A stretch of 64,000 nt of DNA. Origin: Caproicibacterium sp. BJN0003. Lineage in GTDB: Bacteria; Bacillota; Clostridia; Oscillospirales; Acutalibacteraceae. Shown here piece after piece: positions 26,019 through 34,253 of the stretch. Position 1 is the first letter of the stretch; every line of letters begins with the position of its first letter. A model generated the notes under the pieces. The model searched no databases and had not been told where the DNA came from. It was given only the letters and a program-made list of their open reading frames with translations. A program made the translations under genes and the position numbers. The DNA is taken from contig NZ_CP111108.1 in NCBI RefSeq assembly GCF_026314295.1, positions 1,922,001-1,986,000 on the forward strand, read 5' to 3'.

Positions 26019-26363
26019 TTGGAAAATGCAAATCGACTTAATATTCTCTGGACAAACGCAGATATTCTGACCTCTGACAAAATGGTAATGATGTATGCGA
26101 CAAACAGTATATTGGAACATTGGTGGGACGCAGTAACCGTCATTATCTGGGGTGCTACTGCTAAGTTAGTTGCAGAAAATGAGTTTATTCAGAACAAAAT
26201 CAAAATTGCCCAAAATGTAGGTGTACATTTTTCAGCATGTAAGGCATGTGCAGAACAATTAGGGGTATATGATAAACTTGTTGATCTTGGCATAGATGTC
26301 CTCTATTGGGGCGAGGGATTGACGAATATTCTTAAGAATGAAGAAAAATTGATTACAATTTAA
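26019..26363 (+). CDS. DsrE-family protein
   Basis: A protein of about 114 residues. It has the DsrE-like fold pattern LNILWTNADILTSDKMVMMY, WWDAVTVIIWGATAKLVAEN and the Cys motif SACKACAEQLGVYDKL. Such proteins are small sulfur-transfer or sulfur-binding subunits; the two cysteines here could carry persulfide, which is inference. TTG at 26019 is taken as start because AAGG is spaced properly; GTG at 26010 is nearly on top of that site. No dsr or tus partner genes are nearby. Confidence 0.75.
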   Translation: MENANRLNILWTNADILTSDKMVMMYATNSILEHWWDAVTVIIWGATAKLVAENEFIQNKIKIAQNVGVHFSACKACAEQLGVYDKLVDLGIDVLYWGEGLTNILKNEEKLITI

Positions 26364-26485
26364 TAAGTTATTATGACAAAGTCGGGAAAACATGGGATAA
26401 AGATTGAGCTTCGGATTATATTTAAACTCAGTAGCGAAAAAAAGATTTGATTATTCAATAATTCATACAGAAAGGTGACTATGAT

Positions 26486-27283
26486 TTGGAACATAAAAGC
26501 ATTCATTCTGAGAATGGAGATGTACACTACTGGATTCAGAGGAATAAAGACAGTGCTGCAAGATGTATTGTCTTTACACATGGTGTAACTGCCGACCATA
26601 CCATGTTTGAAAAGCAGATTGATTATTTTGAACGCAAATATACGATAATTACATGGGATATTCCTTTACATGGATTGTCACGGCCATATCAAGATTTTAC
26701 ATATCGGCAAACTGCGATAGAGTTAAAAGCCATACTGGATAAAGAGAAAATTGACACCGCGATTCTGGTTGGAATGTCTTTGGGCGGATATCCATGTCAG
26801 ATGTTTGCTACTTTGTTTCCAGACATGGTAGCAGGGTTTGTTGCACTGGATACAACCCCTTTTGGACTTGCGTACTACTCAAAAACCGATTTGTGGTGGT
26901 TAAAACGAGTTAAACCAATAGCAAAATTGTTTCCCGGTAATGTACTGCGCAAAAGTATGGCCAAATCAGTCTCAAAAACAAAATATTCGTATGAAAAGAT
27001 GATGGAAATACTAAAATCATCTACAAAAGAACAGATCATTGAACAGATGGATATTGCTTATGGAAAATTTCCTACTGAAAACAGAGATGTGAATTTTTCC
27101 TTTCCTGTGTTGATATTGCTGGGTGAAAACGATCATACCGGAAAAGTAAAGCAATACTGTCAGGCGTGGGCAGCCAAAACCGGGTATCCGATGCATATTA
27201 TCAAAAATGCCAAACATTTTTCAAATGGTGATAACTGCAACCAAGTCAATGCGGAAATCGAAACCTTCATTAACTCATTATAA
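26486..27283 (+). CDS. Alpha/beta-fold hydrolase
   Basis: A 265-residue hydrolase. The oxyanion region is IVFTHGVTADHTMF, the nucleophile elbow GMSLGG has Ser98, the acid is in LLGENDHTGK and the His in KNAKHFSNGDN. A TTG start is used with AAAGGTGAC eight bases upstream. The cap segment (FGLAYYSKTDLWWLKRVKPI) is short. Esterase, lactonase or haloperoxidase-like activity is possible. A very stable terminator follows at 27365. Confidence 0.85.
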   Translation: MEHKSIHSENGDVHYWIQRNKDSAARCIVFTHGVTADHTMFEKQIDYFERKYTIITWDIPLHGLSRPYQDFTYRQTAIELKAILDKEKIDTAILVGMSLGGYPCQMFATLFPDMVAGFVALDTTPFGLAYYSKTDLWWLKRVKPIAKLFPGNVLRKSMAKSVSKTKYSYEKMMEILKSSTKEQIIEQMDIAYGKFPTENRDVNFSFPVLILLGENDHTGKVKQYCQAWAAKTGYPMHIIKNAKHFSNGDNCNQVNAEIETFINSL

Positions 27284-27364
27284 AAACTCTGTTCGAACTT
27301 CGTAGTTTATTTATTAATTTCAATTTTTCAAACCTTAATAAAGACAATAACACTATTCATACAA

Positions 27365-27399
27365 CAAGCGGACACCCATAAAAAATGGGTGTCCGCTTG
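27365..27399. terminator. Bidirectional terminator between the hydrolase and the surface protein gene
   Basis: Perfect 15-base stem CAAGCGGACACCCAT with ATGGGTGTCCGCTTG around a loop of five A. It lies between convergent genes ending at 27283 and 27421. Confidence 0.85.
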
Positions 27400-27420
27400 T
27401 CTAAATTAGACTAAAATAAT

Positions 27421-29169
27421 TTAGCGATTGATGTGCAAATGTCTCTTCCGGAAAATCAGGAAAAGCAATACCGCCGCTGATGAAATTACGGCAATCCATG
27501 TGAGAAATATCTGCGTACCGCTACCACCCGTTTTAGAATTGGATGCCGCAGAAGACAGCGTCTGAGAGGATAGCATACTTCTGGAAACGGATGTATCATC
27601 AAAGGACGAGCTGTTTTTAGAGGATGTGCCATACGGCGATGCAACCTCAGAAGATGAATCATTTGTTCTTGTAGCTTCGGGCAGATCACTTTGTTCTGCA
27701 AATGTTGTCATGATCGAACGGTCTTTTGGGACCTCTGAAGAAGTATATAATTTGCTGTTTCCGTCACCATTCGTCAAAACACCGCCTGACGATGTGCTGT
27801 CAGGAGATGAACTATTTGTCCTTGTGGCTCCGGGCAGATCGCTCTGTTTTGCAAATGTTACAATAATTGAATGGCTTTTTCCGACTTCTGAAAAAGTATA
27901 TGATTTGCTGTTTCCATCACCACTCGTCAAAGCACTGTCATCAATCAATACGTCGTCTACGAAAACTTCGTCAACAGCACAGCCTTGGTCCGGGGTCAGG
28001 ATATAAGTCTGGTTTTCGCCGGGATTAACAGCAGTTGAGCCGGAGGGCGATATACTGCCTCCGCTTCCCGCAGTAGCAAAAATTTTATAATGTGAATCGA
28101 CATTTACTGTTATCGGAGGACTTGCAAAATCAGACAGATGATCACCGTTGACCTGCTCGGAAAAAAGCTTGAGTTTGTCTCTGCTGCTATCAAAATCGAG
28201 AGGAAGCGTAACTTGAACGGTACCTTCGGAGTCGACTGCATTCGGCACCGATTTTAGCCGCCCATAATAAATCAGTTTGCCGCTTTCGTCCATAATCATT
28301 GCACTGACATATTGGTTTGCTCCGGTCGTTGCGCCCGAATATCCAATAGAAACGGTGTCTCCGCCCCAACCACTTACGCTGTTTGTTTTAAGCGACAGCT
28401 GCTGCGTAGAATTCAAAAATGTAAATTTTAATGTGCCGGCAGCAGGAACTGGCTCTGAAAGTTTCGCTCCCGTTGTGTTTGATTTTCCTCCCACATCAGA
28501 AGAAATAAGAAAAACAGAAGATAAATCTAAAATGCATGCGGGCCGAATGTAATTGACGTTACTGTATTTATCTAAATTTATTGTATTTATATAGTCGATA
28601 ATATCAACGCCCCAGCCAACTTCCGAACGAAGCCACCAGCCGGCACATCCCGTAGTATCTACAGGGATGACCCCATGAATGTTTATATATTCCATTTCGC
28701 TTAGCGGCCATAAATACTGATTTACCGCTTTGGGATGTATATCATCTAACGTGCGGCTTTTTATAAACTCTTTTTCACGACTGTCAAAACTGTTCAAAAG
28801 TTTAATCAGCCTGGACTGTAGATTGCTTCCGTTATAAGCGAGATTAGAGCCTCTTGGTGTTCCATCGTTATAATACAAATTTCGTCCATCGTCAAAGACT
28901 GTGGTTCCCTGCGTCTCTTTTGTCAGCAGCGTCATCGTTTCCTTTTCTGATACCACGCCATCGCCATTGTAGGCAATCACATACCACTCCCTGCCTCCAA
29001 ATTCGACACTTGTGCATGTTGTATGATCACTTTTCATGATCGAAATAGCTGGCATACCCGATTGAACATACTCTGCGGCCTTGGCCGTAACAGGAAACAG
29101 TACCGGAATAGCCACCAAAAAGCAAATTACAAATGTCAGAATTACGATTTTTTTTATTTTGTATTTCAT
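27421..29169 (-). CDS. Membrane-anchored surface protein with DUF6273-like and beta-repeat regions
   Basis: A 582-residue protein. Residues 1-32 are a signal peptide ending AKAA. Residues about 45-225 look like DUF6273 (VEFGGREWYVIAYNGDG, AGWWLRSEVG, YIRPACILDLSS). Residues about 245-365 are beta rich. Residues 366-445 (YKIFATAGSGGSISPSGST) resemble the bacterial InlB/Big-type repeat. A Ser/Asp-rich stalk follows with a second, worn copy of the segment around ALTSGDGNSKSYTFSEV. The C-terminus is a membrane span IFLTWIAVISSAAVLLFLIF plus RKRH; no LPxTG is seen, so anchoring is by the membrane. Confidence 0.78.
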   Translation of the reverse strand: MKYKIKKIVILTFVICFLVAIPVLFPVTAKAAEYVQSGMPAISIMKSDHTTCTSVEFGGREWYVIAYNGDGVVSEKETMTLLTKETQGTTVFDDGRNLYYNDGTPRGSNLAYNGSNLQSRLIKLLNSFDSREKEFIKSRTLDDIHPKAVNQYLWPLSEMEYINIHGVIPVDTTGCAGWWLRSEVGWGVDIIDYINTINLDKYSNVNYIRPACILDLSSVFLISSDVGGKSNTTGAKLSEPVPAAGTLKFTFLNSTQQLSLKTNSVSGWGGDTVSIGYSGATTGANQYVSAMIMDESGKLIYYGRLKSVPNAVDSEGTVQVTLPLDFDSSRDKLKLFSEQVNGDHLSDFASPPITVNVDSHYKIFATAGSGGSISPSGSTAVNPGENQTYILTPDQGCAVDEVFVDDVLIDDSALTSGDGNSKSYTFSEVGKSHSIIVTFAKQSDLPGATRTNSSSPDSTSSGGVLTNGDGNSKLYTSSEVPKDRSIMTTFAEQSDLPEATRTNDSSSEVASPYGTSSKNSSSFDDTSVSRSMLSSQTLSSAASNSKTGGSGTQIFLTWIAVISSAAVLLFLIFRKRHLHINR

Positions 29170-29425
29170 GGTTTATCATCCCTGCCAATTGTTATTAAAT
29201 AGCTTCCCTACTGGTTTCTTTATCGCACTTTTTGCTCATGGATAACACAATCCATGATTTAAACTATAATAACATCCAATTGCTGGACACTAAATAATGT
29301 ATTTTCAATTTTTGAAATTCAGTATATAATAATTTAAGATTATTTTTAAAACCAAATTCAGTGACTTTGTTTAGTGACTACAGATAGTATATTCTAATTC
29401 AAAATAAAAAGCAAGAAGGGATTTC

Positions 29426-30049
29426 ATGCGAAAAGAAAAGATGACCGCCCGAAAAATTCAGGCAGCTGAATCTAAACAGAAAATATTCAAATGCGCCGAC
29501 GAGCTTTTTCGCAAATATGGCTTTGAGGATGTGACCGTAGATGACATCATGGAAAAGGCAGGCATGTCAAAAGGGGCATTTTATGTTCATTTTTCTTCTA
29601 AAGACGCGTTGCTGACCTCCTATATTTCAGAATATGTCAATCAAGCAGACATGAGTTATGAAACAATCTTAAAATCTTCTTCCGATGATACTGCGGTCTC
29701 GGATATTTTACTTAAAATTGTTACGCAAATTGCCGACAATATTACGGAAAATGTCGGGTATGACCGAATCAAGATTGCCTATCGCATTCAGTTGGAAAAA
29801 ACGGTCGATACCGATATGCTGCTCAACCATGATCGACAGATTTACCGAACGTTTAGCGCTCTAATTGGACGAGGAATGCAGAAGGGAGAATTCAGAACGA
29901 ACATACCCGCAGAAATCGTTGCCGATCATCTGATCATGGCCATGCGGGGAGCCACTTATGAATGGTGCATCCGGTATCCTGATTTCAATTTAAAAAGTCA
30001 TTTGCTCCAACATTTTCAAATACTTCTGTGCGGAATTAAAAAAAGGTAG
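29426..30049 (+). CDS. TetR/AcrR-family regulator
   Basis: A 207-residue regulator with helix-turn-helix YGFEDVTVDDIMEKAGMSKGAFYVHFSSKD at about residues 31-60. It is divergent from the surface protein gene at 27421-29169, a possible target. The direct repeat AGTGACT occurs twice, 13 bases apart (29360-29366 and 29373-29379), just upstream of the start and could be part of a binding site. GAAGGGA precedes the ATG. Confidence 0.88.
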   Translation: MRKEKMTARKIQAAESKQKIFKCADELFRKYGFEDVTVDDIMEKAGMSKGAFYVHFSSKDALLTSYISEYVNQADMSYETILKSSSDDTAVSDILLKIVTQIADNITENVGYDRIKIAYRIQLEKTVDTDMLLNHDRQIYRTFSALIGRGMQKGEFRTNIPAEIVADHLIMAMRGATYEWCIRYPDFNLKSHLLQHFQILLCGIKKR

Positions 30050-30353
30050 CACTTTTGGTTTCAAGACATCTTTTTTATGTTCCATTCTAAGCCAACAATG
30101 CAGCGCTGGCTAATCAAGTTTTAGACATCAGTTTATGTCTAAAAGGACTCATAGAAGCATAACATGCACTTGTCCGACTTGCGTCAAGCAGGCTGCCACA
30201 GTAGAAAGCGGCAGCTCTTTGTTCTCTCATTTTTGGTACGGAGCCTATTTATTTTTTAATTCTTAAACTGCTTTTTTGTCGAGTTTCTTTAGGCCGGTAT
30301 AAACTTAAAATACGGACAATCAACGAATTTTAGCAAAATATAAAACTTACCCA

Positions 30354-30878
30354 TTAACAGGGTTCTTCCCACCAACCAAATGCAACACTTCCAAGAATTT
30401 TTTCGCTGTTCGTTTCTGGCGGGATACAGTTTACTAAAAAATTACCGCCTGGAGGACAGATAAACTTTCCGTCTTCCTCAGCCACAATCGTTGTTTCAGC
30501 AGGACAACGGCGTCCGTATATAGGCATTCCGGCTAAAGGCTCCGTATCAACGTTTTCCGCATACAGAAAACCAACTTTGGGTTTTGGCGGCGGACATAAT
30601 GCCGTATTAGACGGACTTTGCATATTTGTTAGCTTTGCCGTTCCAGCAGTTATCGCATTTAACCAAACCTGAATGGAAAAAGGAATCTCACTGACATTGG
30701 TAACAGTAAAGACATTGACAAAAAGTAAAACCCCGGAATTCTTTGGGTTAAAAAGTCCTGCCCAAGCATACTTACCGTCGCCGAATTCTTCACGGCTACC
30801 ACCGACAAAATACTTGCCCTGAATGGATTTGTATAATGACATCGCACATGCTGGCTTACAAGATGAAAAGTTAAACAT
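30354..30878 (-). CDS. DUF6143-like protein of unknown function
   Basis: A 174-residue protein. The block YKSIQGKYFVGGSREEFG, AWAGLFNPKNSGVLLFVNVF and IPFSIQVWLNA looks like the DUF6143 family as I recall it; this match needs a profile search. The start MFNFSSCKPACAMS is Cys rich and there is a Cys/Pro-rich middle (NTALCPPPKPK) and a C-terminal Cys. No signal peptide. ATG at 30878 is chosen because AAGGAG lies upstream. No operon partner. Confidence 0.55.
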   Translation of the reverse strand: MFNFSSCKPACAMSLYKSIQGKYFVGGSREEFGDGKYAWAGLFNPKNSGVLLFVNVFTVTNVSEIPFSIQVWLNAITAGTAKLTNMQSPSNTALCPPPKPKVGFLYAENVDTEPLAGMPIYGRRCPAETTIVAEEDGKFICPPGGNFLVNCIPPETNSEKILGSVAFGWWEEPC

Positions 30879-31116
30879 GAATTTTCTCCTTTTTGTTACA
30901 TAGTTAGCCATACCACATAATATTAACTATTTCGAAAACTGGTTCACCTGAATCGAAGACTTTTCATCCATACAGCTTTATGGGAAGTTATTAGCAAACT
31001 CAGAGAACTAACTTCTGGTACAAACTTCCTAATTTATCTACTTAATTTTACATACCATTATGTAGGCAGAATAAAGATAGAAGTGAATCATAAGATTGAG
31101 AGGATTGAAAACAGCC

Positions 31117-31812
31117 ATGAAAATCACAGTCATAAATGGTACGCCGCAAAAAGGTGTTACATATCACATGAAGGAAATGTTTCTTGACCATCTAAGGGAC
31201 GGAAATGAGATTACAGAGTTCTATCCTGAAGACATACCGCCCTTCTGCGTCGGATGTAAGACTTGTTTTCTTCGGGGAGAGCAACTATGCCCGCACACAG
31301 CGAAAACGATGCCAATCTGGGAAGCTATGCTGAAATCCGATCTATTGGTGTTTGCCTATCCTGTATATGCACTTAGAGCTCCAGCATCGATTAAATCACT
31401 GCTGGATCATCTCTGTGTCCATTGGATGGTTCACAGACCCGACACTCAAATGTTTTCCAAGACGGCGGTAATTCTCACAAACAGCGTTGGCGCTCCCAAT
31501 GGCTCAGCGCAAAAGGATGTCAAGACGAGTCTTTCATGGATGGGCGTCTCCAACGTTTACACTTGCGGAGCCGGTATGATGGGCGATGTTATATGGGACA
31601 AAATTTCGGATGAACACGTCAAAATGCTGGAAAGAAAAACAGCCAAGATGTATGAAAAGATTAGGGACCTGAAGCCACAGCGTATGAAGTTACGAGAACG
31701 GGCTAAATTTTTCGTCTGCAAACAGATCCACAAAATGGCACTCAAAAGTGAAAATACGCCAAGCCTTGACAATCAGCATTATATAGATCACGGATGGATA
31801 AAAGCAAAGTAA
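31117..31812 (+). CDS. Flavodoxin-fold NAD(P)H-dependent oxidoreductase
   Basis: A 231-residue flavoprotein. The FMN loop is INGTPQKGVTYHMKE. A Cys block FCVGCKTCFLRGEQLCPH follows at about residues 43-60, typical of the iron-sulfur/thiol flavoprotein subgroup. Then FAYPVYALRAPASIKSLLDH and the C-terminal extension KLRERAKFFVCKQIHK. Start is the ATG at 31117, which begins the conserved MKITVING. It overlaps the next small gene by 19 bases if that gene starts at 31794. Confidence 0.85.
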   Translation: MKITVINGTPQKGVTYHMKEMFLDHLRDGNEITEFYPEDIPPFCVGCKTCFLRGEQLCPHTAKTMPIWEAMLKSDLLVFAYPVYALRAPASIKSLLDHLCVHWMVHRPDTQMFSKTAVILTNSVGAPNGSAQKDVKTSLSWMGVSNVYTCGAGMMGDVIWDKISDEHVKMLERKTAKMYEKIRDLKPQRMKLRERAKFFVCKQIHKMALKSENTPSLDNQHYIDHGWIKAK

Positions 31813-32102
31813 GTACCAATATGAGTGAGGAATTATATAACTTGCAGCAAGAAAATCTAAATTTTCAAACAATCAGTGAGTTTAAATGGTGTATGAAAGC
31901 TCACGGAGAACTTGAATTCATGTGGAAAAATAAATTTTACAGCATTACACATCCTAATGGAAAAATCAGCATTTGCCAAGGGGATCATTATGCTGAAGCC
32001 TTTGATGCCGAAACTTCTGATGAGATTTTGGATTTTTTAATTGATGGCGTAAAGCTTCGCGACATTATTACAAAGGTAACGGTAATAGATAGAACGGTTT
32101 AA
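31794..32102 (+). CDS. Small conserved unknown, paralogue of the 59853 gene
   Basis: A 102-residue protein with FQTISEFKWCMKAHGELEF, MWKNKFYSITHPNGKISI, then DEILDFLIDGVKLRDIITKV and the terminal IDRTV. The same order of motifs is found in the 95-residue protein at 59853-60140, so the two form a small family. I know of no function. The start is uncertain: ATG 31794 overlaps the flavoprotein gene, ATG 31821 is the alternative; neither has a strong ribosome site. A terminator follows. Confidence 0.65.
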   Translation: MDKSKVSTNMSEELYNLQQENLNFQTISEFKWCMKAHGELEFMWKNKFYSITHPNGKISICQGDHYAEAFDAETSDEILDFLIDGVKLRDIITKVTVIDRTV

Positions 32103-32171
32103 AATATTTTTTAAGTAGCAAATGATAGTTATAAATGGATGATTTATAACTCCAATCACCTCCATCACGCA

Positions 32172-32212
32172 AAAAACGGCATTACTTTCTTTAAGGAAGT
32201 AATGCCGTTTTT
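32172..32212. terminator. Bidirectional terminator
   Basis: Perfect 16-base stem AAAAACGGCATTACTT with AAGTAATGCCGTTTTT, 9-base loop, between convergent genes ending at 32102 and 32255. Confidence 0.9.
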
Positions 32213-32254
32213 CTTATTTGTATGATTGATATAATCCCGTAAGAAAATAATCTG

Positions 32255-32809
32255 TTACGTAACAGGATAAAAATTTATAATTACGGCTTTTAGTTCTTCA
32301 GCTCCACCAGAGGTATAGATATGTTTCGCTGATGCAGTAAAACATATTGTGTCATCTGGATGAAGATCATAAGTTTTATTATTCACGGTAAGTTGTAAAT
32401 TTCCTTCCAAAACCATAATATATTCTTGGCTTTTTTCCGAGTGTCCTATTGATGTATAGCTGTAACCTGCATCAAGTTCAATTTGAAAAAGCTCGAAATT
32501 TCGCTGAGGGTTATTGGGATAATAACAGAATATCCTATAATGTTTATCATCTCCCGTTTGCATAGCAATCTCTGATTTTTTCACAATAATAGTGTCATCT
32601 TCCCGTTGCTGGAGAAGCGCAGTATATGGAACTTTCAGACCATTTGCAATTTTCCAGATGGTATTTATTGTTGGATTAGTATCCCCTTTTTCAATTTGGG
32701 ACAGCATCACCTTACTCACTTGGGAGAGTTCGGCAAGCTGTCCCAAACTGAAATTTCGTTCCAATCGCAGTTTTTTCAAATTTTGGGCAATTATTTGATT
32801 GACTTCCAT
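32255..32809 (-). CDS. XRE-family regulator with C-terminal cupin
   Basis: A 184-residue regulator. Residues about 9-65 are an HTH_3 domain (LRLERNFSLGQLAELSQVSK, MLSQIEKGDTNPTINTIWKI). Residues about 105-180 are a cupin (IGHSEKSQEYIMVLEGNLQL, DDTICFTASAKHIY), which usually binds a small ligand. It is divergent from azlC with an 11-base-arm dyad between them, so it most likely controls the azlCD exporter genes and itself. Confidence 0.9.
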   Translation of the reverse strand: MEVNQIIAQNLKKLRLERNFSLGQLAELSQVSKVMLSQIEKGDTNPTINTIWKIANGLKVPYTALLQQREDDTIIVKKSEIAMQTGDDKHYRIFCYYPNNPQRNFELFQIELDAGYSYTSIGHSEKSQEYIMVLEGNLQLTVNNKTYDLHPDDTICFTASAKHIYTSGGAEELKAVIINFYPVT

Positions 32810-32848
32810 TTTGTACTCCTAAAAGCATTGACAAGTATATTAAACGAA

Positions 32849-32903
32849 CGTAAAATATAAATTACAAAATATATTTTACGATTGTTCAATGTTATAGTAC
32901 AAT
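32849..32903 (+). promoter_or_regulatory. Operator dyad and promoter for azlCD
   Basis: Perfect inverted repeat CGTAAAATATA (32849-32859) and TATATTTTACG (32870-32880) with a 10-base spacer. The right arm contains TTTACG (32875-32880), a usable -35 box, followed after 17 bases by TACAAT (32898-32903). A repressor bound here would block RNA polymerase at azlC; the XRE-cupin protein is the obvious candidate. Confidence 0.75.
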
Positions 32904-32929
32904 ATTGAAGCAGGGAGTTCAACAAAAAG

Positions 32930-33631
32930 ATGGAAAAAAGCAAAAGAAAATCTTTTCAAAAGGCGTTTATATCGGCCTTTCCACATACAGTTCCCGTCTT
33001 AACAGGTTTTTTGATGTTAGGCATAGCCTACGGTGTTCTGATGCAAACAAAAGGTTACGGAACATTATGGGCAGTCCTAATGAGTGCAATCGCCTATTGC
33101 GGAAGTATGCAATTTGTTGCAATTACCCTTCTAACAGTCGCCTTTAACCCCTTTCAGGCATTTATGCTTAGTCTGATGGTCAATGCAAGACAATTATTTT
33201 ATGGGATTTCGATGTTGGACAAATATAAAGGTCTGGGAAAAGCAAAATGTTTTCTGATCTATACTCTTTGCGATGAAACTTTTTCAATTTCTTCCAGTAT
33301 AACATTGCCCGACGGAGTGAATCGAAAATATTTCTACCTGTCCATTTCACTTCTAAATTACAGTTATTGGGTACTTGGAACTGCCTTGGGCGGAATTGTG
33401 GGAAACTTTATCACCTTTAATACAAACGGTCTTGATTTCGTTTTAACCGCCTTATTCGTTGTTCTTTTTCTGGAACAAATGAAAAAGAAGGAAAACCGAA
33501 TTTCCGGTTTCATTGGCCTTGCAGGAACAATCATTGGTTTAAGTCTATTTGGGGCTAATAATCTTGTAATACCATCTATGCTGATTATTCTGGCTATCCT
33601 GCTGGCAGGGAGGAAAAAGATATGTTGTTAA
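32930..33631 (+). CDS. azlC: AzlC-family branched-chain amino acid exporter, large subunit
   Basis: A 233-residue integral membrane protein with the AzlC N-terminal pattern AFPHTVPVLTGFLMLGIAYG, the conserved AYCGSMQFVAITLL and the AxQLFYG-type segment VNARQLFYGISM. AzlC with AzlD forms a two-subunit exporter of branched-chain amino acids and analogues. The start is the ATG at 32930, behind CAGGGAG. The stop overlaps azlD by 10 bases, typical of the pair. Confidence 0.93.
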   Translation: MEKSKRKSFQKAFISAFPHTVPVLTGFLMLGIAYGVLMQTKGYGTLWAVLMSAIAYCGSMQFVAITLLTVAFNPFQAFMLSLMVNARQLFYGISMLDKYKGLGKAKCFLIYTLCDETFSISSSITLPDGVNRKYFYLSISLLNYSYWVLGTALGGIVGNFITFNTNGLDFVLTALFVVLFLEQMKKKENRISGFIGLAGTIIGLSLFGANNLVIPSMLIILAILLAGRKKICC

Positions 33632-33957
33632 CATCAACACAGACGTTTTTGATGATTATAGCGACTGCCTTGGGAGCGATTGTGACAAGGTTTACCCCAT
33701 TTCTGCTATTCCCCGAAATGAAAGAGCCGCCCAAAGTGATTACATATTTAGGAAAAATTCTTCCGCCTGCTATGATGGGTCTCCTGGTCATCTATTGTTT
33801 AAGAAATGTTTCAGTACAAGATTCAGCGCACGGGATTCCGGAACTGATTTCAATTCTGGCTATTATAGCTCTGCAAAAATGGAAAAGCAATGCACTGTTA
33901 AGTATCGGAGTCGGAACCGCTCTATATATGTTCTTTGTACAAGTGGTATTTCATTAA
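33622..33957 (+). CDS. azlD: AzlD-family branched-chain amino acid exporter, small subunit
   Basis: A 111-residue membrane protein with three to four hydrophobic segments and the AzlD features TRFTPFLLFP near the N-terminus and YLGKILPPAMMGLLVIYCL. It overlaps azlC by 10 bases and would be translated with it. Together they expel leucine, isoleucine, valine or toxic analogues. GGAGG lies inside the azlC end. Confidence 0.93.
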   Translation: MLLTSTQTFLMIIATALGAIVTRFTPFLLFPEMKEPPKVITYLGKILPPAMMGLLVIYCLRNVSVQDSAHGIPELISILAIIALQKWKSNALLSIGVGTALYMFFVQVVFH

Positions 33958-34190
33958 GTCAAACTTTTCACACAAAGTACCAAGTAAACGTGCTCGAATT
34001 TTGCGTTGGTAAGTATGACTCCATGTAAAACTCTGGACAAGAGAAAGAAGTCTAACACAAATATTGATTTGTAAGGACGGAAACCGTTTTAAAAATGTGA
34101 AGATTGTTCACCATAAATATAATTTACGTTTTATTGTTCATTTTAATAACGTTAATAAATACCTAACTACGAAGCAATATAGATACATAA

Positions 34191-34243
34191 AACAATCCCC
34201 CAGTTATCCTTATTTTTTAGGACAGCTGGGGGATTTTATTGTT
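34191..34243. terminator. Bidirectional terminator between azlD and arsA
   Basis: AATCCCCCAG-TATCC pairs with GGA-AGCTGGGGGATT with small bulges around a T-rich loop; T-runs flank both sides. It lies between converging transcripts. Confidence 0.75.
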
Positions 34244-34253
34244 AATACGTCTT

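Noticed and set aside
34098-34145. AT-rich stretch resembling half of the azlC operator (TTTACG, TTGTTCA words)
   Set aside because: Arms are not symmetrical and no gene start lies in range; probably chance in AT-rich DNA.
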